DNA from: Prado023 sp039812125
GTDB lineage: Bacteria > Actinomycetota > Actinomycetes > S36-B12 > CAIYMF01
Length of the DNA stretch: 5,760 nucleotides
Assembly (NCBI GenBank): GCA_039812125.1
Contig: JBDHZV010000147.1
Span: 1-5,760 of the forward strand
Reading direction: 5' to 3'
Shown here: one piece after another, positions 1-5,699 of the stretch
Layout of the letters: each line of letters begins with the position of its first letter
Position numbering within the stretch: position 1 is the first letter of the stretch
Notes under the pieces: generated by a model
The model's input: the letters and a program-made list of their open reading frames with translations, nothing else
What the model was told of the DNA's origin: nothing
The model's database searches: none
Made by a program: the position numbers and the translations under genes

Positions 1-389
1 GCAGCGGCCTCGGCCGGCGCCTCGGGGCCCGACGCGCGGGCTGCGGTCCCGGCGGGCTGCGGCACGGTCCCGGCGGACTGGGCAGCGCCGGCGTCGACGG
101 CTGCGGACGTCGGCGCGCCCAACCCGACAGGCAGGCCCGCGGCGGCGTTCGAGTCGGCGTCGGTCGGGACCCAGGTCGTGCTCGGGGAGGCGATCACGCC
201 GTTGATGGCGGCGCTGGCGGCCGCGGCGGCGATCGCCGGGGAGGTGTCGCTCAGGTGGTAGTCGGCGAAGAAGTCCCACCAGGCCCGGTCCACGCTCTGG
301 GGATCCTTCAGGTACTGCTGGTAGATCTCGTCGACCAGCCACTCGTTGGTGCCGAACTCGACCATCCGGGATCCGGAATCGTTGGCCAC
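1..389 (-). CDS. kgd: Multifunctional 2-oxoglutarate metabolism enzyme (Kgd / OGDH E1-E2 fusion), N-terminal fragment
   Basis: The 5' end of a gene that leaves the window at its left edge; 129 codons are visible with no stop. After a short lead-in, residues 9-44 read MVEFGTNEWLVDEIYQQY followed by LKDPQSVDRAWWDFFADY. This is the characteristic short N-terminal helix domain (2-oxogl_dehyd_N type) of 2-oxoglutarate dehydrogenase E1 and of actinobacterial Kgd. From about residue 50 the sequence becomes an Ala/Pro-rich linker. In actinobacterial Kgd such a linker precedes an E2-like acyltransferase domain and then the thiamine-diphosphate E1 domain, both expected beyond the edge. The family decarboxylates 2-oxoglutarate in the TCA cycle in the cytoplasm. 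The GTG start at 389 has GGGAGG at 399-404, nine bases upstream. An in-frame ATG eight codons later (365) is the alternative start. The gene is divergent from the oxidoreductase at 497. The Kgd fusion form, rather than plain SucA, is inferred from the long Ala/Pro linker and the actinobacterial setting. Confidence 0.92.
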   Translation of the reverse strand, partial: MANDSGSRMVEFGTNEWLVDEIYQQYLKDPQSVDRAWWDFFADYHLSDTSPAIAAAAASAAINGVIASPSTTWVPTDADSNAAAGLPVGLGAPTSAAVDAGAAQSAGTVPQPAGTAARASGPEAPAEAA

Positions 390-496
390 TGTCCCGTGCC
401 TCCCAGCACCCGTCGACCCGGGAAGGACGCATGCCCTGCCCGCAGAACCTCGTCGAAGGTTACCCTGCATGACTGTCCCTCTGGCAGGATCCACGC
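390..496. promoter_or_regulatory. Divergent promoter region between kgd and the MDR oxidoreductase
   Basis: These 107 bp separate two divergent starts and must hold both promoters unless transcripts enter from elsewhere. Ribosome binding sites are clear: GGGAGG (399-404, minus) for kgd and AGGA (486-489, plus, 7-nt spacing) for the oxidoreductase. TACCCT at 461-466 (plus) and TAACCT at 462-457 (minus) are possible -10 hexamers that overlap each other. I see no good -35 match for either, so the exact promoters are not assigned. I see no operator-like palindrome. Confidence 0.45.
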
Positions 497-1459
497 ATGT
501 TCGCGGCCAGCGCAACCGCCTTCCATCCCGATGACCCGCTGGCCGGCCTGCGGGTCGGCGAGCACCCCGAGCCGGCGGTCCCCGAGGGGTGGGCCGTGGT
601 GGAGGTCCGGGCCGCCGCGCTGAACCACCACGACCTGTGGACGCTGCGCGGCGTGGGGATCACCGCCGATCGGCTGCCGATGATCCTGGGCACCGATGCG
701 GCCGGCGTGGACGAGGACGGACGCGAGGTCATCGTGCACGCGGTGGTCGCCGAGGGCGGCTACCCCGACGAGACCCTGGACCCCACCCGGACGCTGCTGT
801 CGGAGAAGCACCAGGGCACGCTGGCCCAGCGCGTCGTGGTCCCGCGACGCAACCTGGTGGCCAAGCCCGCGGGACTGTCGTGGGCGCAGGCCGCCTGCCT
901 GCCCACGGCGTGGCTGACGGCGTACCGCATGCTGTTCACCCGCTCCGGGCTCCAGCCGGGCCAGACGGTGCTCGTCCAGGGCGCCGGCGGCGGGGTGTCG
1001 ACCGCGGCGATCATGCTGGCCCGGCAGGCCGGGTTCCGGGTGTGGGTCACCTCCCGGGACGAGGGCAAGCGCTCGCGGGCAGTGGCCGTCGGCGCCCACG
1101 CCGCCTTCCCGTCCGGGGCGCGCCTGCCCGAGCGGGTGGACGTGGTCCTGGAAACCGTGGGAGCGGCGACCTGGTCGCACTCGCTGAAGTCCCTCAAGCC
1201 CGGTGGCCGCATCGTCGTCGCGGGCGCGACCTCCGGCTCCCAGCCCCCCGCCGACCTGGCCCGGGTGTACTTCCTGCAGCTGTCCGTGGTCGGGTCCACC
1301 ATGGGCACCCGCACCGAGCTCGAGCAGCTCATCCGGATGCTCGACGCCACCGGCCTGCGCCCCCTGATCGAGCGCGAGATCCCCCTGGCCGAGGTCGCCG
1401 ACGGCCTGCGCGAGCTCGAGTCCGGCGACCAGTTCGGCAAGCTGGTCATCACCCCGTAG
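497..1459 (+). CDS. MDR-superfamily NAD(P)H oxidoreductase, zinc-free quinone oxidoreductase type
   Basis: This is a complete 320-residue protein, the usual length for the quinone-oxidoreductase branch of the medium-chain dehydrogenase/reductase superfamily. The N-terminal GroES-like domain (about residues 28-120) carries ALNHHDLW (41-48) and LGTDAAG (64-70). The nucleotide-binding half starts near PTAWLTAYRML (136-146), with the glycine-rich turn GAGGGVSTAAI (162-172), DVVLETVG (215-222), LKPGGRIVVAG (233-243) and a terminal FGKLVI. Zinc is unlikely: Asn43 and the GTD at 65-67 replace the Cys and GHE ligand positions of zinc alcohol dehydrogenases. The only cysteine in the protein is Cys134, so the four-Cys structural zinc lobe is also absent. 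Ser186-Arg187 after the second strand of the Rossmann fold would fit NADPH better than NADH. The ATG has AGGA seven bases upstream. The substrate cannot be read from the sequence. It is a cytoplasmic, single-gene unit ending at repeat copy A. Confidence 0.93.
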   Translation: MFAASATAFHPDDPLAGLRVGEHPEPAVPEGWAVVEVRAAALNHHDLWTLRGVGITADRLPMILGTDAAGVDEDGREVIVHAVVAEGGYPDETLDPTRTLLSEKHQGTLAQRVVVPRRNLVAKPAGLSWAQAACLPTAWLTAYRMLFTRSGLQPGQTVLVQGAGGGVSTAAIMLARQAGFRVWVTSRDEGKRSRAVAVGAHAAFPSGARLPERVDVVLETVGAATWSHSLKSLKPGGRIVVAGATSGSQPPADLARVYFLQLSVVGSTMGTRTELEQLIRMLDATGLRPLIEREIPLAEVADGLRELESGDQFGKLVITP

Positions 1460-1476
1460 CCCGCCGCCCCCGGGCG

Positions 1477-1556
1477 AATCCGGGTGAGTTTCGATCGCGC
1501 GACACGGAATCGGGTCGGGTTTGCGGAGCTGAGGGCTCCGCAAACCCGACCCGATT
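1477..1556 (-). repeat. 80-bp dispersed element, copy A
   Basis: This is one of four gap-free 80-bp copies in the window. On the plus strand it reads: outer half-repeat (1477-1495, aatccgggtgagtttcgat), 12-nt spacer cgcgcgacacgg (1496-1507), inner half-repeat (1508-1526), 9-nt turn (1527-1535), inverted arm (1536-1556). It lies 17 bases past the stop of the oxidoreductase and 40 bases past the stop of the beta-propeller gene, between convergent genes. It differs from the other copies in that its inverted arm is the exact reverse complement of its own inner arm. The strand is given as minus because in that sense every copy follows a minus-strand gene; the element's true sense is unknown. Confidence 0.9.
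1508..1556. terminator. Perfect 22-bp stem-loop, probable bidirectional terminator
   Basis: Bases 1508-1529 are perfectly complementary to 1535-1556, leaving a 5-base loop (tgagg). The stem is GC-rich and sits between two convergent genes, where a bidirectional terminator is expected. There is no T-tract on either side. Actinobacterial hairpin terminators often lack one, so this weakens but does not exclude the call. The hairpin is the right-hand part of repeat copy A. Confidence 0.7.
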
Positions 1557-1596
1557 GGTCAGGACTGCCCACGCGCGGGACGTGGGGCGGGGTTGG

Positions 1597-3105
1597 TCAG
1601 CTCTGCGACCACCTGGTGCCCAGGCCGAGGCCGAGGAAGGCCCCGGTGCCGTAGTCGTCACCGAACGTCTTGGACGTGAAGGTCAGGGCGTCGCTGAACG
1701 ACAGCCCGGTGCTGGTCCCACGGAAGACCTGCACCATGCCCTGGAAGATCTCGCCGCCGAGCGCCTCGAGCGGTGCCCCGACGGCCACATCGAGGCGGCC
1801 GTCACCGGAGAGGTCGACGAGGCCAACCGCGAAGCCGAAGGAGTCGAGGTCCTCGGCCGCGCCGGGGACGCCAGGGGTGTCCTGCGTGACGAGGATCCCG
1901 CTGGCCAGTGGCGTGTGGCCCCCGCGCATGACGGTCACCGAACCCGCGGACTGCGCCGTGCCGACGTCCTCACCCGGAGCACCGATCACGACGTCGGCGT
2001 CGCCGTCCCCATCGACGTCGCCCGCGGCCAGGGAAGCGCCGAAGACGTCGCCGGACTCCGCCGCGCCCGGCACGCCCGAGCTCGCCTGGCTGATGACCTT
2101 GCGCCGGGCCGACGAGAGGGGACCGCCGGCCGCGCCGGTCAGCAGGACCACGCGACCGCTGCCCTTCGCGGGAGCGCCCACGACGAGGTCACCGACACCG
2201 TCGCGGTTGACCCCGCCGATGGCGAGGGACTCACCGAACTGGCCGGCTCCCGACACGCCAGCGCCGGTTCCGCCGATCATCGTCGCCCCGGACAGCGACG
2301 GACCCGAGGCGGTGCCGTAGAACACGTGCACGAGCCCGTTGTCCCCGTTCTCCCCCATCGACCCGACGGCGAGGTCCTGGTTGCCGTCCCGGGTGAGGTC
2401 GCCGATCGCCAGCGCGCTGCCGAACATGTCCGCGGCTTCCGCGGCTCCCGGAACCCCGGGGGCGTCCTGCGACACGAGCACGGCCCCGGTCGCGGTCGTA
2501 CCGGAGGCGCTGCCCTTGAGCAGCGTGACGGTCCCCGCCTGCGACTTCGACCCGACGCCCTCGGTCGGGCTGGCGACCGCGATGTCGGCGTAGGAGTCCG
2601 AGTCCAGGGTGCCGCAGGCGACCACGGCCCCGAACTGGTCGCCCTTCTCGGCCAGGCCCGGCACGCCCGCGCTGTCCTGGGTGAACGTCTGGGCAGTGTC
2701 GGCGTCGAGCCCGGAGGACGACCCGTACACGACGTGCGCCGCGCCCTCGTCGGTGACACCGGCGCTCACCTCGTAGCCCGAGTCGCCCAGCACCAGATCG
2801 GTGTACCCATCGGCGTTGATGTCGCACGAGGCGATGGCTGCACCAATGCCATCGGCCTTGCTGTCGAGGTCCTGCCCGCTGATCGACTGCACCGAGCCGT
2901 CGCCGAAGGCGACGTAGACCATGCCGCCGTCGTCGGTGCCCGGGCGGCCCATCGCGAGGTCGGCCTGCCCATCGCCGTCATAGTCCGGGCTGACCGCCGG
3001 AGCAGCCATAGCCGGTGACGCCCACGGGACTGTTGCGAGCCCGAGGACCAGCGCAGTTGCCGCCCCCTTCGATCGCCAATTCCAACTGCGCGCGCACGTA
3101 CCCAC
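1597..3105 (-). CDS. Exported seven-bladed FG-GAP/VCBS beta-propeller protein
   Basis: The protein has 502 residues from a GTG at 3105, preceded by AAGGGGG (3116-3110) with a short spacing. Residues 1-34 form a signal peptide: basic start, hydrophobic GAATALVLGLATV, and a likely cut after PAMA. The frame is open further upstream, but that sequence runs into repeat copy B and would bury the signal. Seven calcium-loop motifs follow: DYDGDGQAD (41), DINADGYTD (95), TLDSDSYAD (166), DLTRDGNQD (236), GVNRDGVGD (298), DVDGDGDAD (363) and DLSGDGRLD (431). They are spaced 54-71 residues apart, each followed by a strand of the type LAVGxP. FG motifs precede blades 3-7 (158, 228, 290, 355, 423). A last FG at 481-482 lacks its own calcium loop. 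This matches the integrin-alpha-like FG-GAP propeller, with loops likely binding calcium. There is no transmembrane anchor or sorting signal after the propeller, so it is probably secreted. Its ligand is unknown; such propellers often serve adhesion or binding, which is only a family-level inference here. Confidence 0.9.
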   Translation of the reverse strand: MGTCARSWNWRSKGAATALVLGLATVPWASPAMAAPAVSPDYDGDGQADLAMGRPGTDDGGMVYVAFGDGSVQSISGQDLDSKADGIGAAIASCDINADGYTDLVLGDSGYEVSAGVTDEGAAHVVYGSSSGLDADTAQTFTQDSAGVPGLAEKGDQFGAVVACGTLDSDSYADIAVASPTEGVGSKSQAGTVTLLKGSASGTTATGAVLVSQDAPGVPGAAEAADMFGSALAIGDLTRDGNQDLAVGSMGENGDNGLVHVFYGTASGPSLSGATMIGGTGAGVSGAGQFGESLAIGGVNRDGVGDLVVGAPAKGSGRVVLLTGAAGGPLSSARRKVISQASSGVPGAAESGDVFGASLAAGDVDGDGDADVVIGAPGEDVGTAQSAGSVTVMRGGHTPLASGILVTQDTPGVPGAAEDLDSFGFAVGLVDLSGDGRLDVAVGAPLEALGGEIFQGMVQVFRGTSTGLSFSDALTFTSKTFGDDYGTGAFLGLGLGTRWSQS

Positions 3106-3208
3106 ATTTCCCCCTTCAATCGGTGGGCCGGCGACGCCAGCCCTGCATCCCGCCGAGCACCTTAAACGCCGCCACCTGCGCATTCCGGAACGAAGAGTGA
3201 CGACTACG
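3106..3208 (-). promoter_or_regulatory. Upstream region of the beta-propeller gene with a weak candidate promoter
   Basis: This 103-bp gap lies between the DUF559 stop and the propeller start. On the minus strand TTTAAG (3166-3161) is an unusually AT-rich hexamer for this DNA and could be a -10. TTCCGG (3190-3185) lies 18 bases further upstream in a -35 position but matches the consensus poorly. It would give a leader of roughly 50 bases. The ribosome binding site AAGGGGG is at 3116-3110. The gap suggests the propeller gene can be transcribed separately from the DUF559 gene. Confidence 0.3.
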
Positions 3209-4282
3209 TCACAGTCCGGCGCTCCGGGCTCCCGGCGCCCCAGGCGCGGGAATTCGCGTCTGTTCTCGGGAGCGCGACACGGAATCCCGTCGGGTCTGCT
3301 GAGGGCGGAGGCTCCGAAACTCAATCGGATCCTGCCGGCCGGGGTGCGTGGGGTGCGGGGGGGTGCTCCCAGGGACCGGGATCCTCCGGGCGAGGACTCG
3401 GCGGATCGTGTCCAGGACGTCCTCCGGGCGACGCTCGACGTCCTCCCACGTGAACCGGATCACGACGTGCCCCGCGGCAAGGAGACGCTGGTCCCGCGTC
3501 CGGTCGGCCTGGAAGCGGTCGTCGCCGTGGAAGGCCCGGCCGTCGAGCTCAACCACGGTTCCGCTCGGCACATGCAGGGCGTCCACCACCAGGCTCGCCC
3601 CGCCGATCGTCAGGAGGACGTTGAACGTCCAGCCCTGCCCGCTCCGGGCCAGCAACTGGTGGAATCGCCACTCCAGCGGGGAGAACGGCCGGCCCGCGCA
3701 CGTGCGGGCCACCATCCTCGCCCGGCCGGCGCCGGTGCGCCCGCGGCACGAGCGCGCGGCCTCCGAAAGGTCCGCGGGATCGAGCAGCGAATCCCGCATG
3801 GCAGCGGTGGCGAGCCTGATCGAGTCCGCCACCGGCAACCCCCGGAGGAGGTCAGCCACCGTCCGCAGGGGACTCGTCACGACCAGCCCACCGACCGCCA
3901 CCAGGTCCGACCCAGGCAACTCGGACCGGTGGATGTGGATGCCCCGAGGCTCGATCGGGCGACGCGCCGACCCGTGCAGATCCTCCCCCACGACCAACCC
4001 CCAGAGCCGGCCCGCGGTGGCGTGGCACGGGATCAGGCCGCCCGTCAGGTGCACGGCCCACGCGCGCATCCAGGGGCCGTCGGGCGCGTCGCGATGTCGC
4101 ACGACGCTGCCGACGACTGGAACCCAGACCCCGTTGCGCAGCAGGGTCCGCTGCCGCGCATCCGACCACCCGGCTCGCCGCGCCTGGGACCGCGTGAACG
4201 CCCCTGCCTGGGCAACCGCATCCGGCGGGATGGCCAGACCCACGGGGATCGGAGGCCGCGGGACAACCGCCAGGGTGCGCAC
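3209..4282 (-). CDS. DUF559 (VSR-like PD-(D/E)XK) nuclease-family protein with AbiEi-like N-terminal region
   Basis: The protein has 357 residues from a GTG at 4282, with GAGGA at 4294-4290, seven bases upstream. The frame stays open upstream to about 4435, but that part runs through repeat copy C and has no family-like sequence. Residues 18-61 (AQAGAFTRSQARRAGW, then TLLRNGVWVPVVGSV) resemble the winged-helix N-terminus found in many actinobacterial DUF559 proteins and AbiEi antitoxins. The DUF559 domain spans about 200-300: SPLEWRFHQLLARSG (201-215), VVDALH (232-237), VVELDGRAFHGD (243-254), then DRTRDQRLLAAG (260-271) and VIRFTWEDV (274-282). Asp234, Glu245 and Asp247 fall where the PD-(D/E)XK active site is expected, so the domain looks intact. 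DUF559 is related to very-short-patch-repair endonucleases; the biological role is unknown. No partner toxin gene is adjacent. Residues about 318-343 are encoded by repeat copy B and the tail to 357 has no domain character, so the C-terminus is probably an add-on. Confidence 0.87.
   Translation of the reverse strand: MRTLAVVPRPPIPVGLAIPPDAVAQAGAFTRSQARRAGWSDARQRTLLRNGVWVPVVGSVVRHRDAPDGPWMRAWAVHLTGGLIPCHATAGRLWGLVVGEDLHGSARRPIEPRGIHIHRSELPGSDLVAVGGLVVTSPLRTVADLLRGLPVADSIRLATAAMRDSLLDPADLSEAARSCRGRTGAGRARMVARTCAGRPFSPLEWRFHQLLARSGQGWTFNVLLTIGGASLVVDALHVPSGTVVELDGRAFHGDDRFQADRTRDQRLLAAGHVVIRFTWEDVERRPEDVLDTIRRVLARRIPVPGSTPPHPTHPGRQDPIEFRSLRPQQTRRDSVSRSREQTRIPAPGAPGARSAGL
3252..3331 (-). repeat. 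80-bp dispersed element, copy B, inside the 3' end of the DUF559 gene
   Basis: It aligns without gaps to copies A, C and D: outer half-repeat 3252-3270, spacer agcgcgacacgg 3271-3282, inner half-repeat 3283-3301, turn 3302-3310, inverted arm 3311-3331. The inverted arms of B, C and D agree at 17 of 21 positions. The two arms of this copy pair only imperfectly. Unlike the other copies it lies in an open reading frame, adding roughly 26 codons to the DUF559 protein before the stop at 3209. Confidence 0.9.
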
Positions 4283-4333
4283 GCCGGAATCCTCACGGCG
4301 AACGAGGAATCCCAGAACCCGTGGCGAGGAATC

Positions 4334-4342
4334 TGTGGACAA
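4334..4342 (-). other. DnaA-box-like nonamer
   Basis: The minus strand reads TTGTCCACA, the form of the DnaA box favoured in GC-rich actinobacteria such as Streptomyces. It lies 52 bases upstream of the DUF559 start. I see no second box nearby, so this is not an origin. It may be a lone DnaA-responsive site or chance. Confidence 0.3.
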
Positions 4343-4414
4343 CGCACCTCTCTCGCCCCGGTACTTCGCGCACCTACCGAACAGTCGGGCCGTGCGCGGC
4401 GCTATCCGCCATCG

Positions 4415-4494
4415 AATCCCGTCGGGTCTCGACACTGCGACACGGAATTGCGTCGGGATACCGCGGCCGCAGGGTTCCGAAAGTCAATCGGATT
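4415..4494 (-). repeat. 80-bp dispersed element, copy C
   Basis: Outer half-repeat 4415-4433 (aatcccgtcgggtctcgac), spacer actgcgacacgg 4434-4445, inner half-repeat 4446-4464, turn 4465-4473, inverted arm 4474-4494. It begins 16 bases past the stop of the CAP-domain gene and lies upstream of the DUF559 gene. Its outer half-repeat shares a 16-base identical run with the inner half-repeat of copy B (4414-4429 versus 3282-3297), which links the two half-repeats. A terminator role for the CAP gene is plausible from position, but the hairpin is imperfect. Confidence 0.88.
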
Positions 4495-4510
4495 TGTCTC
4501 CGGCGGGGGC

Positions 4511-5464
4511 TCAGCGGCTGCCGAAGTCCTGGGTCCAGTAGATGCCGTAGGTCGAGGACGAGCCGCTGGCCACGCCCACGCCGAGATCGCGGAACGATGC
4601 GTTCATGATGTTCGCGCAGTGGCCCGGGCTGGCCAGCCACGCGGCCATCACCGCCTCGGGCGTGGGCTGCCCCGCGGCGATGTTCTCCCCGGCCGTTCGG
4701 TAGCTGTAGCCGGCGGCGGTCATGCGCTCCCAGGGGGTCCGGCCGTCGAGGCTGGTGTGGGAGAAGTAGTCCTTGGCCTGCATGTCCTGGCTGTGGGCAC
4801 GGGCAGCCGCGACGAGGGCGGCGTCCGCGGCCAGCGCGGTGGTGGCCGGGTAGGCAGTGGAGCCGCACGAGCGCGCGACGGACCGGGCCTGGTTGACGAG
4901 GGTGAGGACCCGCAGCTCGGTCGCGGTCATCCCGCCCGTGGCCGGAGCGCTCGGGGAGGGGCTGGGCGTCGGGGTCGGCGAGGTACTCGGCGTCGGCGCG
5001 CCCGGGCGACGGGCGGCCGACTTCCATCCGCTGGTGGCCAGACGGGTCGTCGCCTTGGACCGGACCCGCACGCGGTGCGCGCCCGTGGGCAGCGTCGCGA
5101 TCGCCCGCCCCGCGGTCACCCGCCGCGTGATGGTGTGCCGGTGCGTCGTGGTGTAGCGGACCAGGACCGAGCGCGCGTTCGTCCGCACGACGACCCGGAT
5201 CCGACCTGAGGACAGCGTCGTTCGGGTAGCTGACACGGTGGCCCTGGGCCGCGATCGAGCCGCCACCGAGCCGCCGGCCGAGACCGGGCCGCCCGTCGAT
5301 GCCGGCGCAACCGCCGCCAACACCGCTGGGGCCAGACCCGGGGCGTTGACGTCGTGGGTCGCGCCCGGGCGGGTCCCAGCCCCGGCTGGGGCACCACACA
5401 GGCAGGCCGCGCCGCTCAACAGCGCAGCCGCGGCGATCATGACCGAGCCCGTGACCCACCGCAC
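4511..5464 (-). CDS. Exported CAP/SCP-domain protein (YkwD-like)
   Basis: The protein has 317 residues from a GTG at 5464, with GAGGGAGG at 5478-5471 and six bases of spacing. The open frame continues to 5632, but the upstream part has no signal and starts in repeat copy D. Residues 1-30 are a signal peptide: VRWVTG, hydrophobic VMIAAAALLSGAACLCG, likely cut after APAGA. Cys21 and Cys23 do not sit in a good lipobox. Residues about 72-145 are Thr/Val/Arg-rich with alternating hydrophobics and look like a beta-sandwich. A Pro/Ser/Thr linker (PTPSTSPTPTPSPSPSAP) spans 157-174. The CAP domain fills 179-317: ARAHSQDMQ (His224), DYFSHTSLDGRTPWERM (His236), AGENIA (Glu260), AWLASPGHCANIM (His282) and a final YWTQDFG. 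These are the family's cavity residues and its signature. Cys200 and Cys283 may form a disulfide. Bacterial CAP proteins are extracellular; their activity is mostly unknown. Repeat copy C follows the stop. Confidence 0.9.
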   Translation of the reverse strand: MRWVTGSVMIAAAALLSGAACLCGAPAGAGTRPGATHDVNAPGLAPAVLAAVAPASTGGPVSAGGSVAARSRPRATVSATRTTLSSGRIRVVVRTNARSVLVRYTTTHRHTITRRVTAGRAIATLPTGAHRVRVRSKATTRLATSGWKSAARRPGAPTPSTSPTPTPSPSPSAPATGGMTATELRVLTLVNQARSVARSCGSTAYPATTALAADAALVAAARAHSQDMQAKDYFSHTSLDGRTPWERMTAAGYSYRTAGENIAAGQPTPEAVMAAWLASPGHCANIMNASFRDLGVGVASGSSSTYGIYWTQDFGSR

Positions 5465-5614
5465 CTGGCGCCTCCCTCGCACACCCCGGCCTGAACGTCG
5501 GCGCAGCCCGGCCCGGCATTGAGCCGCCTCACCCCGACGCGGGACCCCGGTCGCCCGCCGCCACCCGCCACCCGGCACTCGCGAGCTCGCCCGTCGTGGC
5601 CCGCCGCCGGACGA
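5465..5614 (-). promoter_or_regulatory. Upstream region of the CAP-domain gene
   Basis: These 150 bp hold the ribosome binding site GAGGGAGG (5478-5471) and presumably the promoter, since repeat copy D lies directly upstream. The stretch is nearly all G and C. I could find no convincing -10/-35 pair, operator or riboswitch in it. Confidence 0.35.
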
Positions 5615-5694
5615 GATCGCGTCTGGTTTCAATCGCGCGACACGGAATCCGGTCGGGTTTGCGGACCCCGGGGGTTCCGAAAGTCACTCGGATT
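5615..5694 (-). repeat. 80-bp dispersed element, copy D
   Basis: Outer half-repeat 5615-5633 (gatcgcgtctggtttcaat), spacer cgcgcgacacgg 5634-5645, inner half-repeat 5646-5664, turn 5665-5673, inverted arm 5674-5694. On the left side it is closest to copy A, with near-identical sequence through the spacer and inner arm. On the right side it is closest to copy C, differing at one position in the 21-base arm. The ends AATCC and GGATT can pair, as can CCCC and GGGG around the turn, giving an imperfect hairpin. Whether a minus-strand gene ends just to its right cannot be seen. Confidence 0.9.
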
Positions 5695-5699
5695 TCGCT

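Noticed and set aside
308..1543. A 411-codon open frame on the minus strand across the oxidoreductase.
   Set aside because: The plus-strand frame gives a clear MDR protein. This one gives biased, domain-free sequence and also overlaps the true kgd start in a different frame.
589..3018. An 809-codon open frame on the plus strand.
   Set aside because: It crosses the oxidoreductase gene in another frame, the palindromic terminator and the antisense of the propeller gene. Its translation is Arg/Gly/Pro/His-rich with no domain. It is a GC-rich shadow.
3218..3239. A possible terminator hairpin near the end of the DUF559 gene (ggcgctccggg pairing with cccggcgcc).
   Set aside because: Pairing needs a two-base bulge and leaves only a two-base loop. 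It also lies before the stop codon, so it is too weak to call.
3197..5209. A 670-codon open frame on the plus strand.
   Set aside because: It is antisense to the DUF559 and CAP genes and passes through two repeat copies. Its composition is low-complexity, rich in Arg, Gly, Pro and Ala, with no recognisable domain.
5395..5464. A lipoprotein signal in the CAP protein (Cys21 or Cys23).
   Set aside because: The residues before each cysteine (GAA and ACL) do not fit a normal lipobox. An ordinary signal peptidase I site after APAGA is better.
1477..5694. A CRISPR array, because of similar repeats and a 31-bp period.
   Set aside because: Each copy holds only two direct half-repeats with a conserved, not variable, spacer. 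Copies are about 1.1-1.8 kb apart with genes between them, and no cas gene is present.
1477..5694. Integron attC sites.
   Set aside because: Position and imperfect inverted arms fit superficially, but I found no RYYYAAC / GTTRRRY core sites and no integrase in the window.
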